In this document: positions 1-8,756 of the stretch, one piece after another | How positions within the stretch are numbered: the stretch's first letter is position 1 | Layout: each line of letters opens with the position of its first letter | Origin: JACDAS01 sp046262415 | GTDB taxonomy: Bacteria > Actinomycetota > Thermoleophilia > Gaiellales > Gaiellaceae | Direction: 5' to 3' | Assembly (NCBI GenBank): GCA_046262415.1 | Contig: JBHEMU010000027.1 | Coordinates: forward strand, 1-21,901 | Length of the DNA stretch: 21,901 bases | Translations under genes and position numbers: made by a program | The notes under the pieces: model-generated | Told to the model about the DNA's origin: nothing | Database searches by the model: none | What the model saw: only the letters and a program-made list of their open reading frames with translations

Positions 1-786
1 GAGCGACCCGATCGATGCCGAGCTCGCTGCTCGGGCCGCGCTCAGCGGGATAGCGAGCGCGCAGCCGAAGCGAACGAGCGGGATCGTCGAGTCGATCCGG
101 CAGCTGGGCGTAGTCAGAGCGGGCGCGCTGAAGGCGCGGACAGCGGCGCTGCAGCAGCTCGACGACCTCCTGATCACCGCACCCGACGAGCTGCGCAGTG
201 AGCTCCGGCGAGGGCGCACGCTCAAAGCGAGGGCGGCGCTCTGCCTGCAGCTACGTCCGGATCGAAGACGTCTGCACGAGCCGCTCCAGGCGGCCAAGCT
301 CGCCCTGTGCAGCCTCGCCCGCCGCGTCCGCGAGCTCGACCGTGAACTCGGCGAACTCGACCGGCAACTCGAGCAACTCGTCGCCACGGCCGCCCCACGC
401 ACCATCGGCCTGTTCGGCGTCGGCACCCAGAACGCGAGTCAGCTGCTCGTCACCGCCGGCGAGAACATCGAGCGCCTGAACGGCGAGGCCGCCTTCGCCA
501 AGATCTGCGGCGCCGCCCCGATCCAGGCCAGCTCCGGCCGCACCAGCCGCCACCGGCTCGACTTCGGCGGCGACCGGCAAGCCAACCGCGCCCTGCACAT
601 GATCGCCGTCTGCCGGCTACGCCACTGTGCCCGCACCCACGCCTACGCGAAGCGACGCACCGCTGAAGGCCTGAACCGATGCGAGATCCTCCGCTGCCTC
701 AAGCGCTACATCGCCCGCGAGACCTACCACGCACTCCGCGCCGACCTCGCCGCCCTGAACGGGACTTGACATCTATAGGAACGTCC
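1..786 (+). mobile_element. Right-hand part of an IS110-family insertion sequence
   Basis: The element comprises the transposase plus a short 3' non-coding tail. The right boundary is placed at about 786 because a short tail reading ACATCTATAGGAACGTC follows the stop codon, which resembles tails I recall for actinobacterial IS110 elements. IS110 elements lack clear terminal inverted repeats, so the exact end cannot be fixed from one copy. The left end is outside the window. Confidence 0.55.
2..769 (+). CDS. IS110-family transposase, C-terminal part (5' end outside window)
   Basis: This reading frame is open from base 2 to a TGA at 767-769 and gives 255 residues; the start lies before the window. 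The first residues, SDPIDAELAARAAL, match the DxxDA motif that closes the N-terminal DEDD (RuvC-like) domain of IS110 transposases. After a helical linker comes the C-terminal Tnp domain (about residues 135-250): FGVGTQNASQLLVTAGE, then GAAPIQASSGRTSRHR, which holds the candidate catalytic serine, then LNRCEILRCLKRYIARE near the end. Full-length members are about 400 residues, so roughly 140 are missing to the left. IS110 elements use a DEDD/serine recombinase guided by a bridge RNA, usually encoded in the non-coding end next to the transposase. For the IS110 group that is the 5' side, which is not in this window. The visible frame shows no stop or frameshift, so the element could be intact. 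Family assignment is firm; activity is unknown. Confidence 0.9.
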   Translation, partial: SDPIDAELAARAALSGIASAQPKRTSGIVESIRQLGVVRAGALKARTAALQQLDDLLITAPDELRSELRRGRTLKARAALCLQLRPDRRRLHEPLQAAKLALCSLARRVRELDRELGELDRQLEQLVATAAPRTIGLFGVGTQNASQLLVTAGENIERLNGEAAFAKICGAAPIQASSGRTSRHRLDFGGDRQANRALHMIAVCRLRHCARTHAYAKRRTAEGLNRCEILRCLKRYIARETYHALRADLAALNGT

Positions 787-904
787 GCGGGTTCCCGGCC
801 CTCATCCAGTCTCTCACGGCTGGGCGGTAGTGAAAAGTCCCGCAAATCGGGCACAAGGCGCCGTACGACTGCCGGAGCCTCGTATCAGGCGAAACCACCC
901 TCGC
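787..904. other. Unassigned junction DNA between the IS110 end and a dehydrogenase remnant
   Basis: About 120 bases lie between the inferred IS110 right end and the point where short-chain dehydrogenase similarity stops. No credible protein is seen in either direction. A short inverted repeat (CCCG-CAAAT-CGGG) lies near 841-853. The segment may be the remnant of a second mobile element or decayed host sequence; the sequence alone does not decide. Confidence 0.4.
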
Positions 905-1010
905 GCAGCGGGCGATCCCGGCGCCGACGCCACCGGACGCCCCGGTCATCAGCGCGACGCGTCCGTCCGAGGTTCAGGAGCTCCGCGACGGGCGGCGCAG
1001 CTTCGGTCAC
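905..1010 (-). pseudogene. 5' stub of a short-chain dehydrogenase/reductase (SDR) gene, frameshifted and truncated
   Basis: A GTG at 1010-1008 opens VTEAAPPVAELLNL and then loses frame. Shifting by one base gives DGRVALMTGASGGVGAGIAR, the classical SDR N-terminus with the TGxxxGxG cofactor-binding motif. The shift maps to a GG at 967-968: deleting one G restores NLDGRVAL. Similarity ends near 905, where unrelated sequence begins, so only about 30 of the usual 250 codons remain. The start codon overlaps the TGA of the upstream YecM-family gene as GTGA, so the two genes were once translationally coupled. I infer that frameshift and mobile-element damage inactivated the gene; the order of events is unknown. 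Confidence 0.7.
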
Positions 1011-1600
1011 CGCGGGAGCGGGTTCGGGCCGGTGGCGGTGACCAGCCGCTGCGGCACCCAGTCGTCGACGTGGCTGAAGCCGTCGAAGCGCGCTCCCTCG
1101 AGAATGACGCCGTCGTACAGGGAGCGGCGATAGAACTTCACGTGGGTGAAGTCCTCGAACAGGACGTAGCACGGCTCGACGGAGGGACTCTGGAACTGCT
1201 GGCCAGTTAGCGCGGCCCGATGCACTCGTGAGAAGTCGTCGATGTCCTCACCGACGACGACGCCGAGGTGCTCGAGACCCATCCGGTAGACGCGCTGGTG
1301 AACAGGCGGGATGAGCTCGATGAGCGAGACCGGAGTCCCGTCGAGGACATCGAGCGGCTCGGCGAGCACGATCAAGGAGATCGGACGGCCGTTCCAGACG
1401 TTCTCGCTGTTCGCTCTCGCATGGCGCTCGAGAAGCGTGCGCTGGTGGACGTAAAGGTCCCAATCGGCGACGCGGACGGCGATGTGGCTGAGCGGGTAGG
1501 GTGCGATGTCGATGCCGCGGGCAACGAGACGGTCGCGCTGCATCGCCGCGAAGGCTCGATAGTCCCCGATGATCTCGGCGATCGGATCAGACGTCGCCAC
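1007..1600 (-). CDS. YecM-family protein (vicinal-oxygen-chelate-like fold)
   Basis: 197 residues from a GTG at 1600, chosen because an excellent Shine-Dalgarno (GGAGGAGG, 1615-1608) lies 7 bases upstream; longer upstream frames lack such support. The protein follows the E. coli YecM pattern: an early segment ending in SHIAVRVA, then SENVWNGRPISLIVL (YecM has SENMINGRPICLF), then SLIELIPP, GLEHLGVVVG and a late VKFYRRSL. YecM proteins adopt a glyoxalase/VOC-like fold with putative metal-binding positions, but their substrate is not established. The stop TGA overlaps the GTG of the SDR remnant by four bases. The gene lies downstream of the secA terminator and probably has its own promoter, which I could not identify. 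Family call good, function unknown. Confidence 0.8.
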   Translation of the reverse strand: MATSDPIAEIIGDYRAFAAMQRDRLVARGIDIAPYPLSHIAVRVADWDLYVHQRTLLERHARANSENVWNGRPISLIVLAEPLDVLDGTPVSLIELIPPVHQRVYRMGLEHLGVVVGEDIDDFSRVHRAALTGQQFQSPSVEPCYVLFEDFTHVKFYRRSLYDGVILEGARFDGFSHVDDWVPQRLVTATGPNPLPR

Positions 1601-1607
1601 GTGGCAT

Positions 1608-1615
1608 CCTCCTCC
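1608..1615 (-). promoter_or_regulatory. Ribosome-binding site deciding the YecM-family start
   Basis: GGAGGAGG on the minus strand, 7 bases before GTG at 1600. It fixes the start well inside a longer open frame that extends to 1954. Confidence 0.8.
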
Positions 1616-1732
1616 GCCATCGTACGAGATGCACGGCCGGACACACGTTTGCAGGGACTTCCGTTGCCTATCTCGACACGCATGGACCTGCGAGGACTCG
1701 AGCCATGTTCGCCCGTGGACGACGCGTCCGCG

Positions 1733-1755
1733 GCCGGAGCCGGACTTGCTCCGGC
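1733..1755 (-). other. Stem-loop in the secA to YecM-family intergenic region
   Basis: A perfect 8-bp inverted repeat (GCCGGAGC / GCTCCGGC) with a 7-base loop lies in the 232-base gap between secA and the YecM-family gene. No T-run follows. Apart from this hairpin, the secA terminator and the ribosome-binding site, nothing recognisable is seen in 1601-1832. Confidence 0.4.
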
Positions 1756-1802
1756 GGGACCAAGTACGAGACCTCCACTGAGACCACAAGGAGGAGGGGG
1801 TT

Positions 1803-1829
1803 CGTGGGGGAACCCTGGGTTCCCCCACG
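1803..1829 (-). terminator. Hairpin terminator of secA, without U-tract
   Basis: A perfect 13-bp inverted repeat (CGTGGGGGAACCC / GGGTTCCCCCACG) flanks a single base and starts 3 bases after the secA stop codon. In a real RNA the inner CCC/GGG would open into a loop, leaving a stem of about 10 bp. The 3' side on the minus strand is pyrimidine-rich (AACCCCCTCCTCC) rather than a U-run. It resembles the hairpin at the end of ahcY. Confidence 0.75.
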
Positions 1830-1832
1830 GTT

Positions 1833-4499
<2,667 letters not shown>

Positions 4500-4571
4500 C
4501 GTCCTAGAGTACCGGCTGGACGTGTGATCGAAAATTCCCGCGGCGCGGCCGACGACCCAGACACGGCGGTG

Positions 4572-4624
4572 GATCAGCCCGCTCGCGCGCCGGCCGTACC
4601 TCTGGGTACGCCCGGCGCCTGATC
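4572..4624 (-). promoter_or_regulatory. Long imperfect hairpin in the secA 5' leader
   Basis: The inner stem pairs 4587-4600 with 4605-4618 (14 positions, one mismatch) around a 4-base loop. GATCAG (4572-4577) pairs with CTGATC (4619-4624) as an outer stem, leaving an asymmetric internal loop. It sits 73 bases before the secA start and 60 bases after the orf186 stop, with no T-run on the secA-distal side. It could be a processing site, a terminator for the upstream operon or a secA leader element. The remaining bases of 4500-4683 show nothing I can name. Confidence 0.5.
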
Positions 4625-4683
4625 GAACTCGCCACCTTGGTCTGGATCGCCCCCGCGGGCGCGCGAATTTGCCGATCACACGT

Positions 4684-5244
4684 CTAGAGCGCGGCCGCCT
4701 CGATCTCCCAGAGCGCGCCGTCGAGCCGCTCCGCGCGCACGACGAAGCTCTCGTGGCGGCCCGCGAGCCATTCCAGGGCGGGAATGCTCCCGAACGCGAT
4801 CTCCCCGTCCACCCGCAGCTCTCGCCGGCCCTCGTGGACGGTGAGCTCGAGCGCCTCGCCCATGACGTCGGGGGGCAGCTCGGCCACGCGGATCGTCCTG
4901 CCCGCCACCGCCCAGCGGCTGCCCCGCCGGACCGCCTCACCGCGGTAGGGCGGCTCGAGCGCCGTCCCGAGCGCCGCCGCGAGCGGCTCGAGCGTCTCGT
5001 CGGGCACGTCCTCCTCGACCAGCACCGTGCCGTCGGGAAGGACGACGAACTGCAGCTCCTCCGGCTCGAAGGCCGGCGCCTCCGCCGTCAGCACCGCGTC
5101 CCAGGCGCGGGGGCGGTGGAGCCCGTGGATGCCGGCCTCGCCCCAGCGCGGTCGCGTGTCGTGCGGTGGAGCGGCGCCCTGGTACAGGCCGCCCTCGCGC
5201 GCGAGCCGCTCGTGGAGCGGCTCCCGCCGCCGGAAGAGCGCCAC
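4684..5244 (-). CDS. Uncharacterised protein (orf186) between hpf and secA
   Basis: 186 residues from a GTG at 5244; I do not recognise a named family. The N-terminus is basic (MALFRRREPLHERLAREGG) and contains a GLYQGAAPPHDTRPRWGEAGIHG stretch, followed by an acidic, beta-rich body. No signal peptide, membrane helix, cysteine cluster or nucleotide-binding motif is visible. The start codon shares one base with the hpf stop (TAGTG), so translation is probably coupled to hpf and the reading frame is credible. Its position in a comF-hpf-orf186-secA string suggests a translation- or export-linked role, but that is guilt by association only. Codon use matches the neighbours (GC-rich third positions). 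Confidence 0.8.
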   Translation of the reverse strand: MALFRRREPLHERLAREGGLYQGAAPPHDTRPRWGEAGIHGLHRPRAWDAVLTAEAPAFEPEELQFVVLPDGTVLVEEDVPDETLEPLAAALGTALEPPYRGEAVRRGSRWAVAGRTIRVAELPPDVMGEALELTVHEGRRELRVDGEIAFGSIPALEWLAGRHESFVVRAERLDGALWEIEAAAL

Positions 5245-5786
5245 TACTGCGGCTCGATCAGCCCGTACCCGCCCTCACGCCGGCGGTAGACGACGTTCAC
5301 GTCGCTCGAGTCCGCGTTGCGGAAGACGAAGAAGTCGTGCCCGATCAGCTCCAGCTGCAGCACCGCCTCCTCGGGGTTCATCGGCTTGACCGAGAACTGC
5401 TTCGACTTCACGATCGGCGGCCCGCCGTCGTCCGAGTCGGCCGGGATGCCGGGAGCCTCGCCCGTGCTCGCTTCCGCCCGGCCGACGTGCCGGCGGCGCT
5501 TCTCGCGATAGCGCTTGACCTGACGCTCGAGCTTCTCCGCCACCTGGTCGATCGAGGCCTTCATGTCGCCCGACGCCTCCCTGGCCCGGAGGGTCGGGCC
5601 CTTCGTCCAGATCGTCGCCTCGGCGACGTGGTTGTCGGCGATGGACGGATTCCGCTCGACCGCCAGCTCGAGCTCGATCTGCGTCGGGTCGGCGAGCTGC
5701 CGGCTCAGCTTGCCGAGCTTCTCCTCGGCGTAGGTCCGGATCGAATCGCTGACCTCGAGGTTCTTTCCCTTCACCTGGAGCCGCAC
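5244..5786 (-). CDS. hpf: Long-form ribosome hibernation-promoting factor (HPF)
   Basis: 180 residues from a GTG at 5786, with a Shine-Dalgarno AAAGGGGA just upstream. The N-terminal domain (about 1-100) is the HPF/YfiA ribosome-binding fold that occupies the tRNA and mRNA channel of the 30S subunit. A charged linker follows (about 100-120). The C-terminal dimerisation domain carries the hallmark KSKQFSVKPMNPEEA, LELIGHDFFVFRN and VNVVYRRREGGYGLIEP. Long-form HPF alone forms inactive 100S ribosome dimers in stationary phase or stress. The neighbourhood comF-hpf-secA is widespread in Gram-positive bacteria, which supports the call. Its stop overlaps the start of orf186. Confidence 0.96.
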   Translation of the reverse strand: MRLQVKGKNLEVSDSIRTYAEEKLGKLSRQLADPTQIELELAVERNPSIADNHVAEATIWTKGPTLRAREASGDMKASIDQVAEKLERQVKRYREKRRRHVGRAEASTGEAPGIPADSDDGGPPIVKSKQFSVKPMNPEEAVLQLELIGHDFFVFRNADSSDVNVVYRRREGGYGLIEPQ

Positions 5787-5816
5787 GGAATCCCCTTTCT
5801 CGGGCTGGTCAGGAAT

Positions 5817-6476
5817 CTAACGGACGACGCGCGCGAAGGTGATCGCGACGACCTGCCGGGCACCGGCCCCGCGCAGCGCGCCGGCCGCCGCCGAGACGGT
5901 GGCGCCCGAGGTGTAGACGTCGTCGACGACTGCCACCGCGGCAGGGCTGTCGGCGGCCGGGGCGAACGCGCCGCGGACGTTGCGGCGCCTGTCGGCCAGC
6001 GCCAGCCCGCGCTGTCGCGGAGCCCAGCCGCTGCGGGCCAGCAGGCGCTCGACCGGAAGCGCCCAGGCGTCGCCGAGGAGGCGGGCCAGCGCCTCGGCCG
6101 GATGCTCCCCGCGGCGCCGGCGCCGGCCTGGATCCGGAGGCACGAAGGTGACGGCGTCGACCGGCGGGGGCCGGATCACCGAGAGCGCCAGCGCGGCGGC
6201 CGGCTGGGCGAGCCGTCGCAGGCCGCGCTCCTTCCACCCGCTCACGATCCTGCGCACGGCGGCGTCGTACTCGACGGCGGCACGGGCGGACGCGAAGCCG
6301 AGGCGGCGGCCGGCGCACTCCCGGCACCTCGATACGGGCCACGCCGTCGGCGCGCCGCAGCGCGCGCAGAGAGGTCCGGTCAGCCGTGGCAGCGCGTCGC
6401 CGCAGGGCCCGCAGAGCTGCGGGCCGGGCGCGGCGCACACGACGCACCGTCGCGGCAGGAGCAGGTCGAGCAGCAT
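5817..6476 (-). CDS. comF: ComF-family phosphoribosyltransferase-like protein
   Basis: 219 residues from an ATG at 6476. The N-terminus is a double zinc-ribbon: CVVC near residue 11, CGPC near 22, CARC near 37 and CREC near 51. A PRTase fold follows, with a PRPP-binding loop VAVVDDVYTSGAT near residue 185. ComFC/GntX-family proteins take part in DNA uptake for transformation in naturally competent species; elsewhere their role is unclear. No comFA or other competence gene is visible in the window. The gene lies 12 bases after the nucleotidyltransferase and 30 bases before hpf, so it is probably in the same transcript. Family call firm, cellular role open. Confidence 0.92.
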   Translation of the reverse strand: MLLDLLLPRRCVVCAAPGPQLCGPCGDALPRLTGPLCARCGAPTAWPVSRCRECAGRRLGFASARAAVEYDAAVRRIVSGWKERGLRRLAQPAAALALSVIRPPPVDAVTFVPPDPGRRRRRGEHPAEALARLLGDAWALPVERLLARSGWAPRQRGLALADRRRNVRGAFAPAADSPAAVAVVDDVYTSGATVSAAAGALRGAGARQVVAITFARVVR

Positions 6477-6488
6477 CGTGTTGTCACT

Positions 6489-7253
6489 CTAGACAACGGG
6501 AGCGGACGACATGTCGGCGAACTCGACATTCGCCTGCGCCAGGGTCTCTCGCGAGCCGATGTCGTACCAGCGACCGGGTACGCGCCAGGTGTAGACGGGC
6601 GTCCGGGTGTAGAGCCACTGCACCAGCCGCCCGGGCTGATCCGGGTTGTTCCCCTCGTCGAGGTACCGCCGCAGCAGGGGCAGGGTCACGCGGGGGTAGA
6701 AGTAGAGCGCGATCGCGGTCAGCGTGCTCGTCGGCCGCTCGGGCTTCTCCTCGAAGTAGGTGATCCTGCCCTCCTCGTCGAGCGAGATGGCGTTGTACTT
6801 GCGCATCTGCTCGAGATCGCCGACGTCGTAGACGGCGACGAGCGGAGCCGCCCGCTCCCGGCAGGCTCGCCCGAACCCCGCGAGGCTCTCGCTGAACAGG
6901 TTGTCGCCCGCGACGACGACGACGTCCTCCTCGATCCGTCCCCGGTCGAGCACGAGGCCGATGTCCCCGATCGCGCCGAGCTTCGTGGCGTCGTCGGTCG
7001 TGCCGTCGTCGACGACCGTCAGGCGCAGCCCGTCGCGGGGCGGCCGGTACCCCTCCGCCCAGGCCTGGAAGCGCGGCGCGAACCTGGCGTTGGTGACGAC
7101 GAACACCTCGTCGATCTCCCCGATCGGCGCCAGGCGCTCGAGGATGCGCTCGAGCATCGGGCGTCCGGCCACCTCCAGTAGCGGCTTCGGCGTGTCCAGG
7201 GTGAGCGGGTAGAGGCGCGTCGCGTAGCCGGCCGCGAGGACGATCGCCTTCAC
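6489..7253 (-). CDS. Sugar-phosphate nucleotidyltransferase (glucose-1-phosphate thymidylyl-/uridylyltransferase-like)
   Basis: 254 residues from a GTG at 7253 that overlaps the mtnA stop as GTGA. The N-terminal signature IVLAAGYATRLYPLTLDTPKP is the nucleotide-binding and catalytic loop of sugar nucleotidyltransferases; VVVAGDNLF carries the metal-binding aspartate, and YFEEKPERP and GRWYDIGS are further family motifs. The enzyme transfers an NMP from an NTP to a sugar 1-phosphate. The substrate cannot be assigned. There is no C-terminal left-handed beta-helix, so it is the short, single-domain type. Coupling to mtnA is notable because the two reactions have no obvious link, although MtnA belongs to the eIF2B superfamily and eIF2B subunits in eukaryotes pair with such nucleotidyltransferase domains. 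Confidence 0.88.
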   Translation of the reverse strand: MKAIVLAAGYATRLYPLTLDTPKPLLEVAGRPMLERILERLAPIGEIDEVFVVTNARFAPRFQAWAEGYRPPRDGLRLTVVDDGTTDDATKLGAIGDIGLVLDRGRIEEDVVVVAGDNLFSESLAGFGRACRERAAPLVAVYDVGDLEQMRKYNAISLDEEGRITYFEEKPERPTSTLTAIALYFYPRVTLPLLRRYLDEGNNPDQPGRLVQWLYTRTPVYTWRVPGRWYDIGSRETLAQANVEFADMSSAPVV

Positions 7254-8218
7254 GCCGTGACCTGGACCCGCGCGTGCAGCAGCGACTCGGCGTACGGCGC
7301 CCGGTGCACGCCCGCCTCCGTCACGATCGCCGAGATCAGCCCCGCCGGCGTCACGTCGAAGGCAGGGTTCCGCGCGGCAAAGCGCTGAGTCAGCTCGCCG
7401 CCGTCACGCTCCTCGATCGGGATCTCGGCCCCGCTCCGCGTCTCGGAGTCGAGCGTCGAGGTCGGCGCGACGACGTACAGCGGCAGGTCGTGGTGGGCGG
7501 CGAGAACGGCCAGCGAGTAGGTGCCGATCTTGTTCGCCGTGTCGCCGTTCCGCGCGATCCGGTCGGCGCCGGTGACGACGCAGTCGACCTCGCCGCGGGC
7601 CATCATGTGGCCGGCCGCGGAATCGGCGATGACGGCGTGCGGGATGCCCGCCTGCTCGAGCTCCCACGCGGTCAGGCGGCTCCCCTGCAGGAGCGGCCTC
7701 GTCTCGCTGACGAGCACGGATGCGAGCAGGCCGCGCTCCCAGGCGCAGCGGAGGGCGCCCAACGCGGAGCCGTGCCCCGCGGTCGCCAAGCCGCCCGCGT
7801 TGCAGTGCGTCAGGGCGCGCGCTCCGGGCCTCAGGAGCGCGGCCGCGTGCTCGCTCATCCGCCGGCAGCGCTCGACCTCCTGCTGGTGGAGCTCCCGCGC
7901 CCTGCGGGCGGGGTCGTCAGCCTCGCGCACCTGCCCGAGCGCCCACACGAGGTTCACCGCGGTCGGGCGCGAGGCCGCGAGGACGGCCGCCGCCTGCTCG
8001 AGATCCTCGCCGCGCTCGGCCGCCAGGGCATAGCCGTAGGCCGCGGCGATGCCGATCGAGGGAGCCCCCCGCACGGCGAGCGTGCGGATCGCCTCCGCCA
8101 CCTCCGAGGCGGTGCGACAGGCGAGCTCCACCTCCTCGTCGGGAAGCCGGCGCTGGTCGAGGAAGACGACGCGGTCGTCCTCGAGCCGGAGGATGCGCTC
8201 GGGCGCGAGATCGCTCAC
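7250..8218 (-). CDS. mtnA: S-methyl-5-thioribose-1-phosphate isomerase
   Basis: 322 residues from a GTG at 8218. This start is chosen over longer in-frame options because it forms a GTGA overlap with the orf137 stop and gives the usual MtnA N-terminus. MtnA converts methylthioribose-1-phosphate to methylthioribulose-1-phosphate in methionine salvage. Visible motifs are VRGAPSIGIAAAYG, the catalytic cysteine in THCNAGGLAT, SETRPLLQGSRLTAWEL, the catalytic aspartate in VTGADRIARNGDTANKIGTY, and the late IPIEER. Both catalytic residues are present, which separates true MtnA from regulatory eIF2B-like relatives. A ribose-1,5-bisphosphate isomerase cannot be strictly excluded. No other methionine-salvage gene (mtnP, mtnB-D) is in the window. 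Confidence 0.92.
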   Translation of the reverse strand: MSDLAPERILRLEDDRVVFLDQRRLPDEEVELACRTASEVAEAIRTLAVRGAPSIGIAAAYGYALAAERGEDLEQAAAVLAASRPTAVNLVWALGQVREADDPARRARELHQQEVERCRRMSEHAAALLRPGARALTHCNAGGLATAGHGSALGALRCAWERGLLASVLVSETRPLLQGSRLTAWELEQAGIPHAVIADSAAGHMMARGEVDCVVTGADRIARNGDTANKIGTYSLAVLAAHHDLPLYVVAPTSTLDSETRSGAEIPIEERDGGELTQRFAARNPAFDVTPAGLISAIVTEAGVHRAPYAESLLHARVQVTA

Positions 8219-8628
8219 GTGGGCCGCTCCAGGATGAACCGGTGCATGTCCTCGGTCTCCAGGTAGGCGAGCCGGCCGGGAACGCACGAGAGAACGACGC
8301 CGCAGAGCCGGCCATGGAACTCGTCGAGGGCGTCGCGAAGAGGAAGCTCGGACGCGTCGAAATCACGGTCCTCGGACATAACCCAGCACACCTCCGGGGC
8401 CCCTCGCCGCTCGAGCAGCGCGGCAACCGTAGCCGCGGTGCGCGCAGCATCCGGCAAAGGCCGCGCAAACCGCTCCTCGAGGTTCGAGGGATCGAAGTGC
8501 GCGAGCCCCTGCACCCATTTTTCACGACCGCGGGGGGTCTTCGACAGCTGGACGTAGCGCGAGCTTGATCCGGTCTTGAGAAAGCGAGCGAACGCAACCT
8601 CGTGCTCGTTCACGATCACATCTCCCAC
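8215..8628 (-). CDS. Uncharacterised protein (orf137) coupled to mtnA
   Basis: 137 residues if read from the GTG at 8628; I recognise no domain. The start is uncertain. GTG codons also occur as the fourth and sixth codons, and GGGAG inside the reading frame would serve as Shine-Dalgarno for the GTG at 8613, giving a 132-residue product. The protein is soluble and of mixed charge, with an N-terminal FARFLKTGSSSRYVQLSK and a C-terminal CGVVLSCVPGRLAYLETED. Two of its three cysteines lie close together (CGVVLSC). The stop overlaps the mtnA start as GTGA, and two hairpins separate it from ahcY upstream, so it is probably the first gene of the mtnA transcript. A role linked to methylthioribose or nucleoside salvage is only an inference from position. 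Confidence 0.8.
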   Translation of the reverse strand: MGDVIVNEHEVAFARFLKTGSSSRYVQLSKTPRGREKWVQGLAHFDPSNLEERFARPLPDAARTAATVAALLERRGAPEVCWVMSEDRDFDASELPLRDALDEFHGRLCGVVLSCVPGRLAYLETEDMHRFILERPT

Positions 8629-8643
8629 GACAGGAGCCTAGAG

Positions 8644-8678
8644 CCCGCTCCGGCGGCGCGTTCCGCCGCCGGAGCGGG
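8644..8678 (-). terminator. Strong GC hairpin between ahcY and orf137
   Basis: A perfect 14-bp inverted repeat (CCCGCTCCGGCGGC / GCCGCCGGAGCGGG) with a 7-base loop. On the minus strand it is followed by CTCTAGG, not a U-run. It lies 16 bases before the orf137 GTG and so could be a second-stage ahcY terminator or the leader hairpin of orf137-mtnA. Confidence 0.6.
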
Positions 8679-8730
8679 ATTCACTCCCGTGCAGGCTCAC
8701 CCGCGCTCTCCGAAGCGGAAGAAGGGGTCC

Positions 8731-8756
8731 AACGGGGGAAACATGGTTTCCCCGTT
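8731..8756 (-). terminator. Hairpin terminator overlapping the ahcY stop codon
   Basis: The arms AACGGGGGAAAC (8731-8742) and GTTTCCCCGTT (8746-8756) pair with one bulged G and a 3-base loop. The structure begins inside the ahcY TGA. On the minus strand the 3' flank is GGACCCCTTCTTCC, pyrimidine-rich like the secA terminator, with no U-run. Confidence 0.7.

Noticed and set aside
198..479. Serine-rich plus-strand frame with an ATG inside the IS110 region
   Set aside because: It is out of frame with the transposase, whose conserved motifs are in the frame ending at 769.
4500..4683. tRNA or arrest-peptide gene in the secA leader
   Set aside because: TTCGAT-like words occur, but no set of tRNA arms fits. 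The minus-strand frame running into secA lacks a start codon with a ribosome-binding site.
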